Shown piece after piece: positions 25,182 to 35,575 of a stretch of 64,000 nucleotides of DNA. A program made the position numbers and the translations under genes. Under the pieces are notes generated by a model. That model searched no databases, was not told the DNA's origin, and worked only from the letters and a program-made list of their open reading frames with translations. Numbering within the stretch: position 1 is the stretch's first letter; each line of letters starts with the position of its first letter. This DNA is from Coriaria nepalensis (Eukaryota > Streptophyta > Magnoliopsida > Cucurbitales > Coriariaceae), in contig CP114484.1 in the NCBI GenBank assembly GCA_027186245.1, positions 8,588,001 to 8,652,000 on the forward strand, written 5' to 3'.

Positions 25182-26045
25182 TAGAGGTGGCAAAATAGGT
25201 CGGGTCGACACGTGTACGCACGTCACGGGACGATAAAAGCACGACAAGAGCACAGGCACGACACGGGTTAGTCGTGTCGTGCCCAATTATGCAGGCATGT
25301 GGCCCGACATGGCCCTTTTAGGCCCGTGCGAGGCATAGACCCAAAAGGACCTTCTAGTCTTAAGAGGTTTTTAAAAAAAATCATTTTATATGCTAAAACA
25401 TTTCGATTAATGCAAAATCTTATTTGCACAAATAATATTTTTTACAGTTTATTTATAATTTTAATTATTAATAGTACTAACTTGTAATTTAATAAATAAT
25501 AATTATTCAAAATGATTATTTATTTATTTTATAATGTATAGTAAAATAATTTATTAATTTTAATGGTACTAACTTTTAATGCATTAATAATCAAATTTCT
25601 TTAAATCAGACTCAATAATTACTTACTTCATAGATTCTCCATCTACTCGTCGAGTAAACTAGAAGTTATGATACTCAATGGATCGAATGCCTCATAGACT
25701 CTTAACTTCTTGTTTACTTGACGGGTCGAAGGCTCTATCAACCTATCGAATATCATAACTTCTAGTTTAGTTCGACTCATTGAGTATCATAACTGCTACT
25801 TTGCTAGCCTATGTGGTTATGAAGTGAGTAATGATTGAGTCTAATTTCTAAATGTCTGATTCAAAGAAATGAGATTGTTAAACAAACGGGTCGGGCACGA
25901 TACGGCACGGGCCCACTGGCCAGCACGACATGTTTATAGCCCGTTACTATGTTTGTGGCGTGTTGTGCTGTTATTCTTAGGCATAGACCAATTCGTGTCG
26001 CGCCCAAGCCGGGTCGTGTCATGCCGGCATGAATTGCCACCTCTA
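25182..26045. mobile_element. Non-autonomous hAT element B (864 bp), nested in element D
   Basis: Same family as element A: ends TAGAGGTGGCAA and TTGCCACCTCTA, with the same CACGACACG-rich arms and AT-rich core in inverse orientation. The flanking 8-mers CATATGGG (25174-25181) and CATGTGGA (26046-26053) match in six of eight, both differences being A/G. It is about 235 bp longer than A, roughly the size of the internal hairpin at 25594-25872. Confidence 0.85.
25594..25872. repeat. Internal ~280-bp hairpin inside hAT element B
   Basis: Left arm 25594-25632 (AATTTCTTTAAATCAG, then ACTCAATAATTACTTACTTC) pairs with the complement of 25817-25871. A second inner pair is AGAAGTTATGATACTCAATG near 25671 with TATCATAACTTCTAG near 25749. 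The arms look like a palindromic miniature element that inserted into element B. Confidence 0.65.
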
Positions 26046-26379
26046 CATGTGGAGGCCACCTAATTTTTGAGAAAAAAAAAAATAGAAAGTAGGGATATTT
26101 TTTAATATGTTAAAAATTTTAGGGGTTAAATTATTATTTTTTCATTGTATCAAAATAAATTATTTTAATCTAGTGTGGTTAAATTTATAATTATCAATAA
26201 CTCACCTCCTCTTTCACGCATCACAGCAGCTTCATCTCCATTTTTATCTCCTATTCCCCTTCTTCTTCTTCTCCTCTCTCCACCGTGAGTCTGCAACCCA
26301 CTCCGTCCGGCGAACGTCCGGATGTTCCGATTCCTTGTATTTCCAGCCTCGTGGTTCCTATACATATGAAAATTGGTTG

Positions 26380-28425
26380 GAGTATATTGTACATAAAGAT
26401 GCTACTTTTTGCATGTGTTGTTATCTTATGACTATTAGTGGGCTTAATGCTATGCATTGAGATTCTTTTACCAATAGTGGGTTTTCCAATTGGAAAAAGA
26501 AAGATAGACTTCAAATTCATGTTGGAGATCATAATAGTTTTCATAACCAATCTTAGAGGAAATGTCAAGATTTGATGGATCAATGAAAACACATTGAAAT
26601 AGTCATATCTAACCAATCCAATATTTCTCAAAAGGCTTATTATAGACTCGTTCAATTGCATCACTTGATTGTGTTCGTTTTCTTTTACGACAAGGATTAG
26701 CATTTTGTGGTCATGATGAAAGTAGTGACTCGAATAGTCTAGGAAATTTCTTGAGCTATTGTAGTTTTTTGCCGATCATAACGATATTATCAAAGAGGTT
26801 GTATTGAACAATGCTCCTAGAAATTTGAAATTAACATCACCTTCCATTCAAAGGCAACTTGTAAAAGTTGTTGCAATTGAAACTAGAAATGTCATTCTCA
26901 ATGATCTTGGAGATTCATTATTTTCTATCTTAATTGATGAGGCTCGCAGCATTTCAACCAAAGAAAAATGGCACTTGCAATTCGTTATGTGGCTGCTAAA
27001 GGATGTATTATTGAGCAATTTTTTAGTATTGTACATGTTAAGGATACTATAGCTTTATCACTCAAAACAACAATTGATTCATTATTTTCTACATATGAAT
27101 TAAGTATATCGACTACATTGACAAGGTTATGATGGAGCTAGCAACATGCAAGGAAAATTTAATGGGCTTAAAACTTTGATTATGAGAGAGAATCAAAGTG
27201 CCTTCTCCATACATTATTTTGGTCATCAACTCCAATTTGGACTTATTAGTGTTGCAAAGAATCACATTGATGTTGCCGAATTTTTTAATTTGGTGTCCAA
27301 ATTGTTAAATATTATTGGTGATTCATATAAACGAATAGACATTCTTCGGGATATGAAAATTATCACAGTAAGAAGACAATTGAATGCTTGTGATATTTCA
27401 AGTAGTTAAGGCTTCAACAAACTACTCTCAAAAGAGCTAGTGATACACATTGGGACTCATACTATGACACTTTGGTAAGTATAACAGTTATGTTTTATTA
27501 TATGGTTGATGTGCTTATGATTCTCTTAGATGATGTATCATGTACAGACCAACAAGGAGAAACATTGTCAATATTTAAGGCAATCCAATCATTTGAATTT
27601 GTGTTTATTTTGATTTTAATGAAGAATGTCTTGGGAATTACAAATAAACAATCACGAGCATTACAGAAGAAGGATCAAGACATTTTGAATGCTATGTCTT
27701 TGGTTAAAGTATCCAAACAATGCCTACAAGCAATGAGAGATGATGGATGTGAACCATTACTTAATGAAGTTTCTACATTTTGTAATAAGCATTGCAGTAT
27801 CATTTGTAACATAGATGACGGATTTGTGATTTCAGGGAGACCAAGACGTGGATTTCAACAATTAACAAATATGCATCATTATCGCGTTATTTTATTCTAT
27901 GATTAATAGGCAATTCAAGAACTTAATAACCTTTTCAATGAGGTGAACACATAATTACTTTTGTTCATGAATTGCTTGAACCCAAGTGGTGCTTTTGCAT
28001 CATTTGATAAGTATAGGTTGACTCATCTAACATCCACACGATTTCTCAAATGTGGACCTTATGTTCCTAAGTAGTCAACTTGAGAATTATATTATAGATG
28101 TGTGTTATGATGGTAGGTTCTCTAATTAGAATAAGATTGATGATTTGGCTAAACTTCTAATTGAAACTAAAAAGAGTGTCCTCTTTTCACGTTTATTGAT
28201 TGGTGAAGCTAGTTTTGGTATTACCAGTGACAACTGCAACTGTCGAAAAAGCATTTCCTGCTATGAAGATTATAAAGAACCATTTGTGTAATTGAATGAA
28301 TAGTGATTGATTGGATGATTGTTTAATTACTTTTATTGAAAAATATATATTTTTAACAATTGAAAATGAACATATCTTGCAACTATTTCAAAATATGCAT
28401 ACTCGTAAGGAAATATTGTAAACAT
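26380..28425 (+). pseudogene. hAT transposase of the ZMYM1-like / TTF-type class, decayed
   Basis: Translated plus-strand blocks in the order expected for plant TTF-zinc-finger hAT proteins: KDATFCFCCYLMTISG (about 26400), NAPRNLKLTSPSIQRQLV then ETRNVILNDLGDSLFSILID (26810-26940), CIIEQFFSIVHVKDT (about 27005), GYDGASNMQGKFNGLKTLI (27130-27180), RASDTHWDSYYDTL, and the C-terminal dimerisation block TATVEKAFSAMKIIKNHLC (about 28235) with LITFIEKYIFLTIENEHILQ (28325-28385). Frameshifts and stops separate most blocks, so no protein is made. It belongs to element D, whose ends flank it. Confidence 0.85.
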
Positions 28426-28659
28426 TTGATTTTTTATTATTTTTATTTTAGCTTAATCTTTTTGTGTAACCACTTGTTTTACTTTTGTAAGTTGTAATGT
28501 GTTATAAGTATTTCTATCTATCAATTACAACTTTATATATAATTACAAAATTATGATTGGAATACATGTTTTGAGAAAATTATGTAATTTGCATATTAAA
28601 TTTATGTTAGGTAATTAGCCCTCACTGTGGAGACATTCTGGTTCCGATTGCGTGCTCCT

Positions 28660-29500
28660 ATCGTTTACTTCATCTTTGAGCTTACCTAAAAACTAAATCA
28701 AATCAGAAATGTTGAATAAGAACTAAGAGAAATTTCTCTCACTTTTATATTTTAATAGGACCAAAACCATTAATAACAGTATAGCTTAATAGTAATTCAT
28801 TCTCAGAGTATTTACAAGTATACTTTGTAATTTTGTCTTCCATATCTCTCTGTTTTCAGCTGTTTCTATACTGGATTTGTGTTGTTTTTGTGTGTAGAAT
28901 GATGTTAAGCAAATGGGACTAAAATTCAAAAGAGTGAAGGAAGTGATATTCGTCTAGTATAATGGTTTCTTAATGCTTCAGTTTTTTCGAGTCATGTCAT
29001 GCATTTAACTTCACTTTTAGGAAAAATCAAGCAATTCGGTTTACATTCTCCTCTCATAATCCTCAAGAATCCATCCCTCTTTCTGACCATTTTCTCTAAG
29101 TGGCCGATCCACGTTGGGGGTTCGCAAAATTTAGGTTTTAACTCTCATTATATTAAATTATTATCAAAGTTTTATTTAATCTTGCCTCCTTAAAGTTTTA
29201 GAAAAATATAATTTGAAATTAATATCTTGAATTATTGTTATATATGAATTTTAATTTATCTAATTAAAGTTTTTCACAATATAAGGATATAAATGATATT
29301 TTTTCTTAAATGAGGTCTAATCCTAAATATATAAAATAGAGATTATTTTAAAAATTATCCTCTCCCAAAACTTTTTTTTGCTAAATACCATTTATCCCTG
29401 TTTTTTTTTTTGTTTTTGTTTTTTACCCTTTTAAAATAAAAAATAAAATAAAAATATGAAATTACCGATTAATTTTCGCAAAACTTACTGATATCTACTC
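28660..29500. other. AT-rich intergenic DNA, no gene seen
   Basis: Short frames only. TGGCCGATCCACG near 29101 faintly recalls a mutated hAT end, but no partner was found. Confidence 0.5.
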
Positions 29501-29870
29501 TTCCATAAATTACCAAAATCCCAAGCCATCATCTACTCTTCTCTCTTTCGCTTCACTATAGCCGAAATCTTCTTCCCTCATCTTCTATCTCTAAATCACT
29601 AAAATCCATACTAATATGTACTCTTCTCTCTTCTTCTCTTCATTTCACTCTAACTGAAATCGTATTCCCTTCCCTCTTCTCTCACACGCTTTCCTTCTCT
29701 TATCACTCACTTAACGTCTCTCACACTCTCGTTCTCTTCTCACTCACTCGACGGCTTCATTCTCATCTCATCACCGGCCATAGAGGATCATTGGTCCGAA
29801 GAATATGAAAATGAGATGGTATATTTTGAATTTGAAGAAATTGTTATATAATTTGTAGTTTAAATTTAAG
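29500..29870. repeat. CT-rich duplicated block, one copy of a dispersed repeat
   Basis: Two diverged copies of an ~85-bp CT-rich unit (TCTACTCTTCTCTCTT... near 29530; GTACTCTTCTCTCTT... near 29617) are followed by 29737-29870. That part recurs at 33064-33180 (shared CATAGAGGAT, ATTGGTCC, AATATGAAAAT-type words and GGTATATTTTGAATTTGAA). It marks the 5' part of the DUF1985 element. Confidence 0.65.
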
Positions 29871-30239
29871 TTTGAGCTATGAGTGTGGATCTGAGTCCAT
29901 AGATCGGTCTGTCTAAGATGCACAAACGGACATCTCACATGTCAATATATGATGAGATGTCAGTCTGTATATCTCAGACAAACATTTCAGACCAACTCTA
30001 TTTTTTTGTAAAATTCTGTTACTTTTTGTTGTTTTTTTTTATAAATAAATTAAAATATTTATTTTTATTGTTTATTTTCAAAGGTGAACTTTCGGTTATA
30101 CTTTTTCACATTCTTAAATTAGAGAAACATTTTTCATCGTCCATTACCATTAGATCAAAATTATATGATGTTTTGGTATGATTAAGAGAAAATTTAATTA
30201 TAAAAAGTTATAAATATTTTATAAATTATGTTTCAGCCA

Positions 30240-32830
30240 TTTCGTAAAAGTTGATATGAGGCTTACATTCTCTGCCCAAATAGTTAATTCTTTGATTGTT
30301 CATCAAACTCAATAAAAAAAAGTCTTGGTTATATAAATGGTCAACTTCTCTGTTATTCAATAAAAGAGTTTTGTCTTATTACCGAATTGAGTTGTCATAA
30401 AATATTAGCCTCTTTACTTGTCGAAGTCAGCAAAAATGTTGTATTCTTAAAATGTTGGTTTAAAGGAAATGATCATATTATATGTGGTCAGCTTATAAAG
30501 ATTTTTGAAAATATTGAGAGTAAAACTACGAAACGGCATGATCGAGATGCTGATAAAACAATAAAGATGGATGATTTACACATGAAGTTAAGGCTTCTTT
30601 ACTTTTTGGTGGTTGCTCTCTTAGATTTAAGAGAGTCGCATAAAATACCACGTCAATATTTCTATATAGTCTCGGATATTGAGCTCTTCAATAATTATTC
30701 TTGGGGTAAAATAGTTCACGAGAGAACTATGCAAAACACTAAGAAGAATGACCTCGTGGAGAAGTCCATAAGAGTTGCAAACTATTAAGTGGGACTTACT
30801 CGATTTTTCGCTTGCCTTCTAGGTAATTAGTCTTAGTTTGGATTTATAGTTAGTTTTCATTACTTAATAAAATAATTTTAAAAAAAAATTATTGTAGGTA
30901 TGGGTACTTGAAGCAATTTCAAACGTTGGAGTGACTTTTGCTGAGAATTTAGAGAAAACCAGTAAGCCACAGATTTTAAATTGGGCCATGCATTCTAGTA
31001 AACCAATACTCAAGAAAATCATTAAAGTTTTGAGTAACCAAGAAGTTAGTTAGTTTTTATTGTAATAAATAATTATTTAACTAACCGACTTATGTAAATT
31101 TCATTTAATGATGTAGGCTAGATTACATGGAATCTTACGTCCGTCAAGGATGGAAAAATATTCTTTTTATATGGTCAATATTGACCCGTTCGACGACGTG
31201 ATTAAAGATGATGTCATTGATTATATTATGGGTTTATTTGATCCTACCACCGATGACGTAGACTATTCTGAAGAGTCTTCTATATATATTCAATATGGCA
31301 ATGACATCGTGGTGATGGAGGAGGAGTAGGAGGAGGATATTGAGAAGGAGGAAGAGGAGCATAAAGAAGAGAAGAAAGTAGAGGAGGAGGAGGAGAATGT
31401 AAATATGAAGCATGCACAAGATTTTTTTGAGATGGAGGATGAGACACCAACTCTTGATCGAGCCTTTCCATCTACACCAATTGTTGATGGTGATATGTGG
31501 TATATGACATACAGGATGGAAGAGAAGTTGATGATATTGGTGAGAAGATAAATGATAGATTTGGTGGGCTAGAGGAGAGATTCGGTGAGATGGAGTGTAA
31601 AGTTGATTTGATCTATGAGAAAATAGGGGTTGCATCTTATCCATTTGCTAGTTCAGATCTCTTGGGGGATGATACTATATATGTCACATGACATTCATCA
31701 GGACCACATCATTTTTCAGGTGATATGGGAGATGGATCAGATATAAATATTACTTATATATAGTTAAGAGAATAACTTTTAAATTTTCCTAAGTCTTATA
31801 TCTTTTATTGTTTGTCAAGGTGTGGCTAGAGCTGATAATGCCTCCTATGCAACGCTAGTTTCATAATGATATATGAGGATAATGAAGCCTAACACTTTTC
31901 TCAAGTCTCCATTTATGGATTCAGAAAAACTCAAGTCTCTATTCTTAGATCCAAAACAACTCTGAAAATATAATGTAATACATGTTGATCCATATTGTAA
32001 ACTGGATAAGGTCGTTGAGGGGGTTGCAATGATGTGGGAGAGAAGTAAAGATGAGTTAACCGTCCAACTCATAATGGGAATTTAAGTTGACAATATTTTT
32101 TTAAGATATTAAGACTCTGTGGGAAGTGGTTGCAAAATACAGTAAATATTTTTCAATTTTAATTAAATATTTATAATAACATTTATAGATAATTTTAATG
32201 AAATGATTGGTAGCATATTAATTAATGTTTATTGTTGATCTGGATGCGGTTATAAATTTATCCCGATTTATTGTATTTAATTAAAATAAAGCTCGTAGAA
32301 ATAGTGGATGATCTCTTTAATGCGACTTTAGGTAGGGTGACAAAAGGGCATCAACAAGTAAATTTAGACAAGTAAATTCCAATTCTCATTAGGTATGTAT
32401 GAAATTCGACTTATGTAAAAATTTTATATCTCAAATTATTATTATTATAGCCTAATACAATTGACTTTTGAGTTATTGTTATGTAATGAGAATGATACAA
32501 TAGCATGGAATCCCTACTTGGGAGAATATATTTAGTGTATACATGTTGTTGAACTTAAAAATGTATTTGGTGACCTTATATGGGGACTTATACATATGAA
32601 CTCTATACATTATGGATTCAGAGTAGATATTCAGGAGGAAACTGAAATCATACCAATTTGTTTGGCATTATGTAAGATCTTATCTCAACTCATCTACTTG
32701 ATACATAGTTTGAAGAATAAATACTACAAGAATTGGAATTATAGAGATTTTTATTTACAAATGATTCGTAAACATATTTGGAAAAAAATTGATATTGGGT
32801 GTTTATACAATTAAGTGTTGTTTATACAAT
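30240..32830 (+). pseudogene. DUF1985 / Ulp1-like protein remnant from a MULE-type element
   Basis: Plus-strand blocks match the plant DUF1985 pattern: SIKEFCLITELSC (about 30360, cf. x-x-EF-x-L-ITGL-x-C), KLRLLYFLVVALLD (30590-30625), FNNYSWGKIVHERTM (about 30690-30735, cf. F-x-x-YPWG-x-x-F), then VWVLEAISNVGVTF (about 30900) and a poly-Glu/basic stretch (31310-31430). Further on, WGLIHMNSIHYGFRVD (32580-32625) and the following helix-like residues resemble the His-Trp part of a Ulp1-type cysteine protease domain; that part is less sure. DUF1985-Ulp1 genes are typically carried by plant Mutator-like elements (Kaonashi/KI-MULEs). In-frame stops show it is dead. Terminal repeats were not identified. 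Confidence 0.65.
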
Positions 32831-33059
32831 TAAAGGTATAGAATTCCATTCAATATGAATTTCATTGCAATAAATAAATGATGATAAGATTAACTTCTAT
32901 AGACGTAAGATATATACTAACTTGTGTAGATATGTGTGGGATGTATGATACAAAATGTGTGTATATATTATATATTATTTTCTATAATATAAGAATAACA
33001 TTTTTTTTATTTAATTCATATAAATATTATTTTAGAAATATCAATTTTTATCCATGCTC

Positions 33060-33345
33060 TCTTCTTCTCTTATGCTCTCATTCTCTTCTCATTCACTTGG
33101 TCATAGAGGATAATTGGTCCAAAGAAAATGAAAATTAGACGGTATATTTTGAATTTGAAAAAATTATTAAATAATTTAATCCGACACATGTACTCTATAT
33201 ATTTGGAATTATATAAGATCTTATCTCAACCAATCTACTTGATACCCAATTTGAAGAATAAATACTCAACGCTGATACCCAATTTGAAGAATAAATAGTT
33301 AGAGAATTGGAATTATAGAAATTTTAATTTATGAAAGATATAAAT
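33060..33345 (+). mobile_element. Internal-deletion derivative of the DUF1985 element
   Basis: 33064-33180 matches 29737-29870 (start of the larger element). 33205-33340 matches 32670-32770 (its 3' coding end: TAAGATCTTATCTCAAC, TTTGAAGAATAAATAC, GAATTGGAATTATAGA). The two blocks are adjacent here, so about 2.8 kb is missing between them. The string TGATACCCAATTTGAAGAAT is duplicated in tandem at about 33239 and 33274. Confidence 0.65.
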
Positions 33346-33619
33346 ACAATTAGATGAAATATAGATGTATATTATATATTTTATAAGAATGACGTAAAAA
33401 TAAAGACAAAAAAAAAAAAAACTCAGTTTGGACTAGTGTCTATCTATTTGTTTTATTAGTTTTTTTTTTTTACTTTTCTTAAATAAATATTCCAAATATT
33501 AATACAAAATAAAACTAAAATAAAAATAAGGATAACAAATATTCATATAAAATAAAAATAAAGATACTAAATGTTCTTACAAAATAAAATAACAAATGTA
33601 ATATTATAAAGTGTTTTCA

Positions 33620-34614
33620 ACTAGTGCTTATTGATTCGGATTCCGACAAGTCTTCCTATTGTGTCCTATGACATATGGACACATAATTCTATCCAAGTTA
33701 AATACCTTACACGTGCAACTCTTTTCCCCTATGTTGACAACAACTCTAATATCATATTATGTCACTTCAAACGTATCAGCATTCATACTATCAAAGTTTA
33801 CTATGATTGTTAGAACTTATATAAGATGTGTGTATGCTAATATAACATATCTCACTTCATTCAAAACTGCATTGGTGCAATTGATGGTATACACATAGGT
33901 ACGATGAAAGTTCCACCAACTCTACAAGTAAGGTTTAGAAGACGAAAATCAGTATTATCGTGGAACATGATGGCGGCTTGCGCATTTGATATAACATTTA
34001 TATTTGTGTACACCGGCTGGGAGGGAACATCGAATAATGCCAAAGTTTTTCATGATGTAGTTGGGAGAATAGAAAATAACTTCCCTTTGCCAAGAGTTGG
34101 TAACAACATTGCATGTTATGACCAAATTATAAGGATATACATATTTCTAACATTTTACTTATGTGATAGGTGAGTATTACGCCGTTAACTCGGGTTATCC
34201 CACTACGATGAGTTTCTGCACTCCATATACGAGTGAGCGTTACCACTTGTCTGAGTATCGGGGACAAGGTAGATGTACTCGCGGGAAGAAAGAATTGTTT
34301 AATTATTGACACTCATCATTAAGGGGAATAATATAGCTCAGCATTTGGTTGCTTAAGCAAAGGTTTAAAATCCTAGAAACAATGTCTCCTTATAATTTGA
34401 TGAAACAAGGACTCATCGTTCATGTGTGTTGTGCCATGCACAACTTCATCAAGATATTCGGTGTTCAATACCATTTGTTCAAACAAAACAAGAACGAAGA
34501 GGAATCGGATTTTGAAACGGAGGTCGAAGGGACGCTCCCAAATCATATTGGTGAAGTAGAGGATATCAACTTTTTGGATATACATCAAAGGTATCTACAG
34601 TGCGTAATATAATA
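33620..34614 (+). pseudogene. PIF/Harbinger (ALP1-like) DDE transposase, catalytically dead
   Basis: Plus-strand blocks in order: NCIGAIDGIHI (about 33875-33900), VPPTLQVRFRRRKSVLSWNM, AACAFDITFIFVYTGWEGTS, NAKVFHDVV, then Y-A-V-N-SGYPTTMSFCTPYTS (about 34180-34225), EYRGQGRCTRGKKELFNY, and after 34350 KILETMSPYNLMKQGLIVH with CCAMHNFIK. This is the DDE_Tnp_4 fold. The second catalytic Asp reads Asn (about 34190), and the Glu of the R-G-x-x-E motif is a TAG stop (about 34333). Frameshifts at the first block and near 34100 separate the pieces. The Myb-like partner ORF is absent. Confidence 0.85.
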
Positions 34615-34619
34615 GCTGA

Positions 34620-35285
34620 CGAAACATGAGAACATCGAAATGACTAAAACGGAGAAATTTGTTTATTTTAAAACTTTAAATAATATAGATACTATGTGCT
34701 GCGGCTTTTATTTATAAATATTGAATATTTATGTGATATGCATGAAATTAGCTTGGCCCGTTGTATTGAACAATTCTATCACAATGCTACGAACAATATG
34801 TATGAATTGAAATTCTCTTATTTTAATATTCTATCACAATGTGATTAATAATATTGATGTTATGCCAAAATGCCATGCACACATTCCAAGGCTATTTTGT
34901 TTACATTAACTGCATGCAAAAAGATAAAATGATGACGCATACTATTGAAAATGTAAGCTAAATACATATTACGAACATAAGTGGGGCTACAAGAGCACTT
35001 TTAGAATGCAAAACTAAAACTTGTTTTTTTTTTTTTTTTTTTTTTTTAACCAAACAGAAATGACATTATGAACCCGTTTTATTTTTTACTGAACCAAACA
35101 CATTTTCTAATTAAAAAACTGAAAACATGTGTCAGACAAAATAAAAAAACCGGACATAACATAAACACGTTTTTAAATATCAATTTTTGAATCAGGTTTA
35201 CAAGCACACACTTATTAAAAAATACTAATTTAAAATAATAAAATAATAAAATAATAAAATATTATATAAAAAAGAGGGGAATATT
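34620..35285. other. AT-rich spacer with a (T)24 run
   Basis: Contains an uninterrupted run of 24 T at 35024-35047 and AAAATAAT repeats near 35230. No gene seen. It leads into the NAP1 promoter. Confidence 0.7.
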
Positions 35286-35288
35286 AAA

Positions 35289-35503
35289 TGGGCCAGGCCA
35301 ACAAGGATCCAGCCCAACTTACATAAAAGCCGTCCTCGACATTTTATTTTGATTTATTTAATTTCCTAGAACGACCAGCTTTTCCATATAAAAGTAGGAG
35401 GATCAAACGAGGATTTAAGGGAGGCCACGTTCGTAGTGCTGCTCTTCACTTCGGCCCCCCCTTGTTTGCTCGCCTCCAAAAACAATCCATTTTCTAGGGT
35501 TTT
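35289..35503 (+). promoter_or_regulatory. Site II pair plus telo-box in the NAP1 promoter
   Basis: TGGGCC (35289-35294) and AGCCCA (35311-35316, TGGGCT on the other strand) lie about 270 bp upstream of the NAP1 ATG. A telo-box in inverse orientation (TAGGGTTTT, 35495-35503) lies about 75 bp upstream, probably in the leader. Site II with telo-box is a known arrangement in plant ribosomal-protein and replication-linked genes and fits a histone chaperone made in dividing cells. Activity is inferred. Confidence 0.55.
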
Positions 35504-35575
35504 AGCTTCTCCTCCGCATTTTCCGTCTCCCCCTCTTCTCTTCCTCTTCCTCTTTCCCCATTGTTCGAAATCAGC

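Larger units (their letters stand above)
25155..28650 (+). mobile_element. hAT transposon D (3.5 kb), with a perfect 8-bp target duplication
   Basis: Flanked by identical 8-mers CGTGCTCC at 25147-25154 and 28651-28658. The left end CAGGGGCAGAGCTAGAAGG is the familiar plant hAT end; the right end ...CATTCTGGTTCCGATTG is its degenerate inverse (the inner 13 bases match in nine positions). It carries a decayed transposase gene on the plus strand (26380-28425) and a second hAT element (25182-26045) nested 27 bp inside its left end. Confidence 0.88.

Noticed and set aside
31234..31644. Leu/Pro-rich minus-strand frames
   Set aside because: Antisense of a GAG-rich acidic stretch in the DUF1985 remnant.
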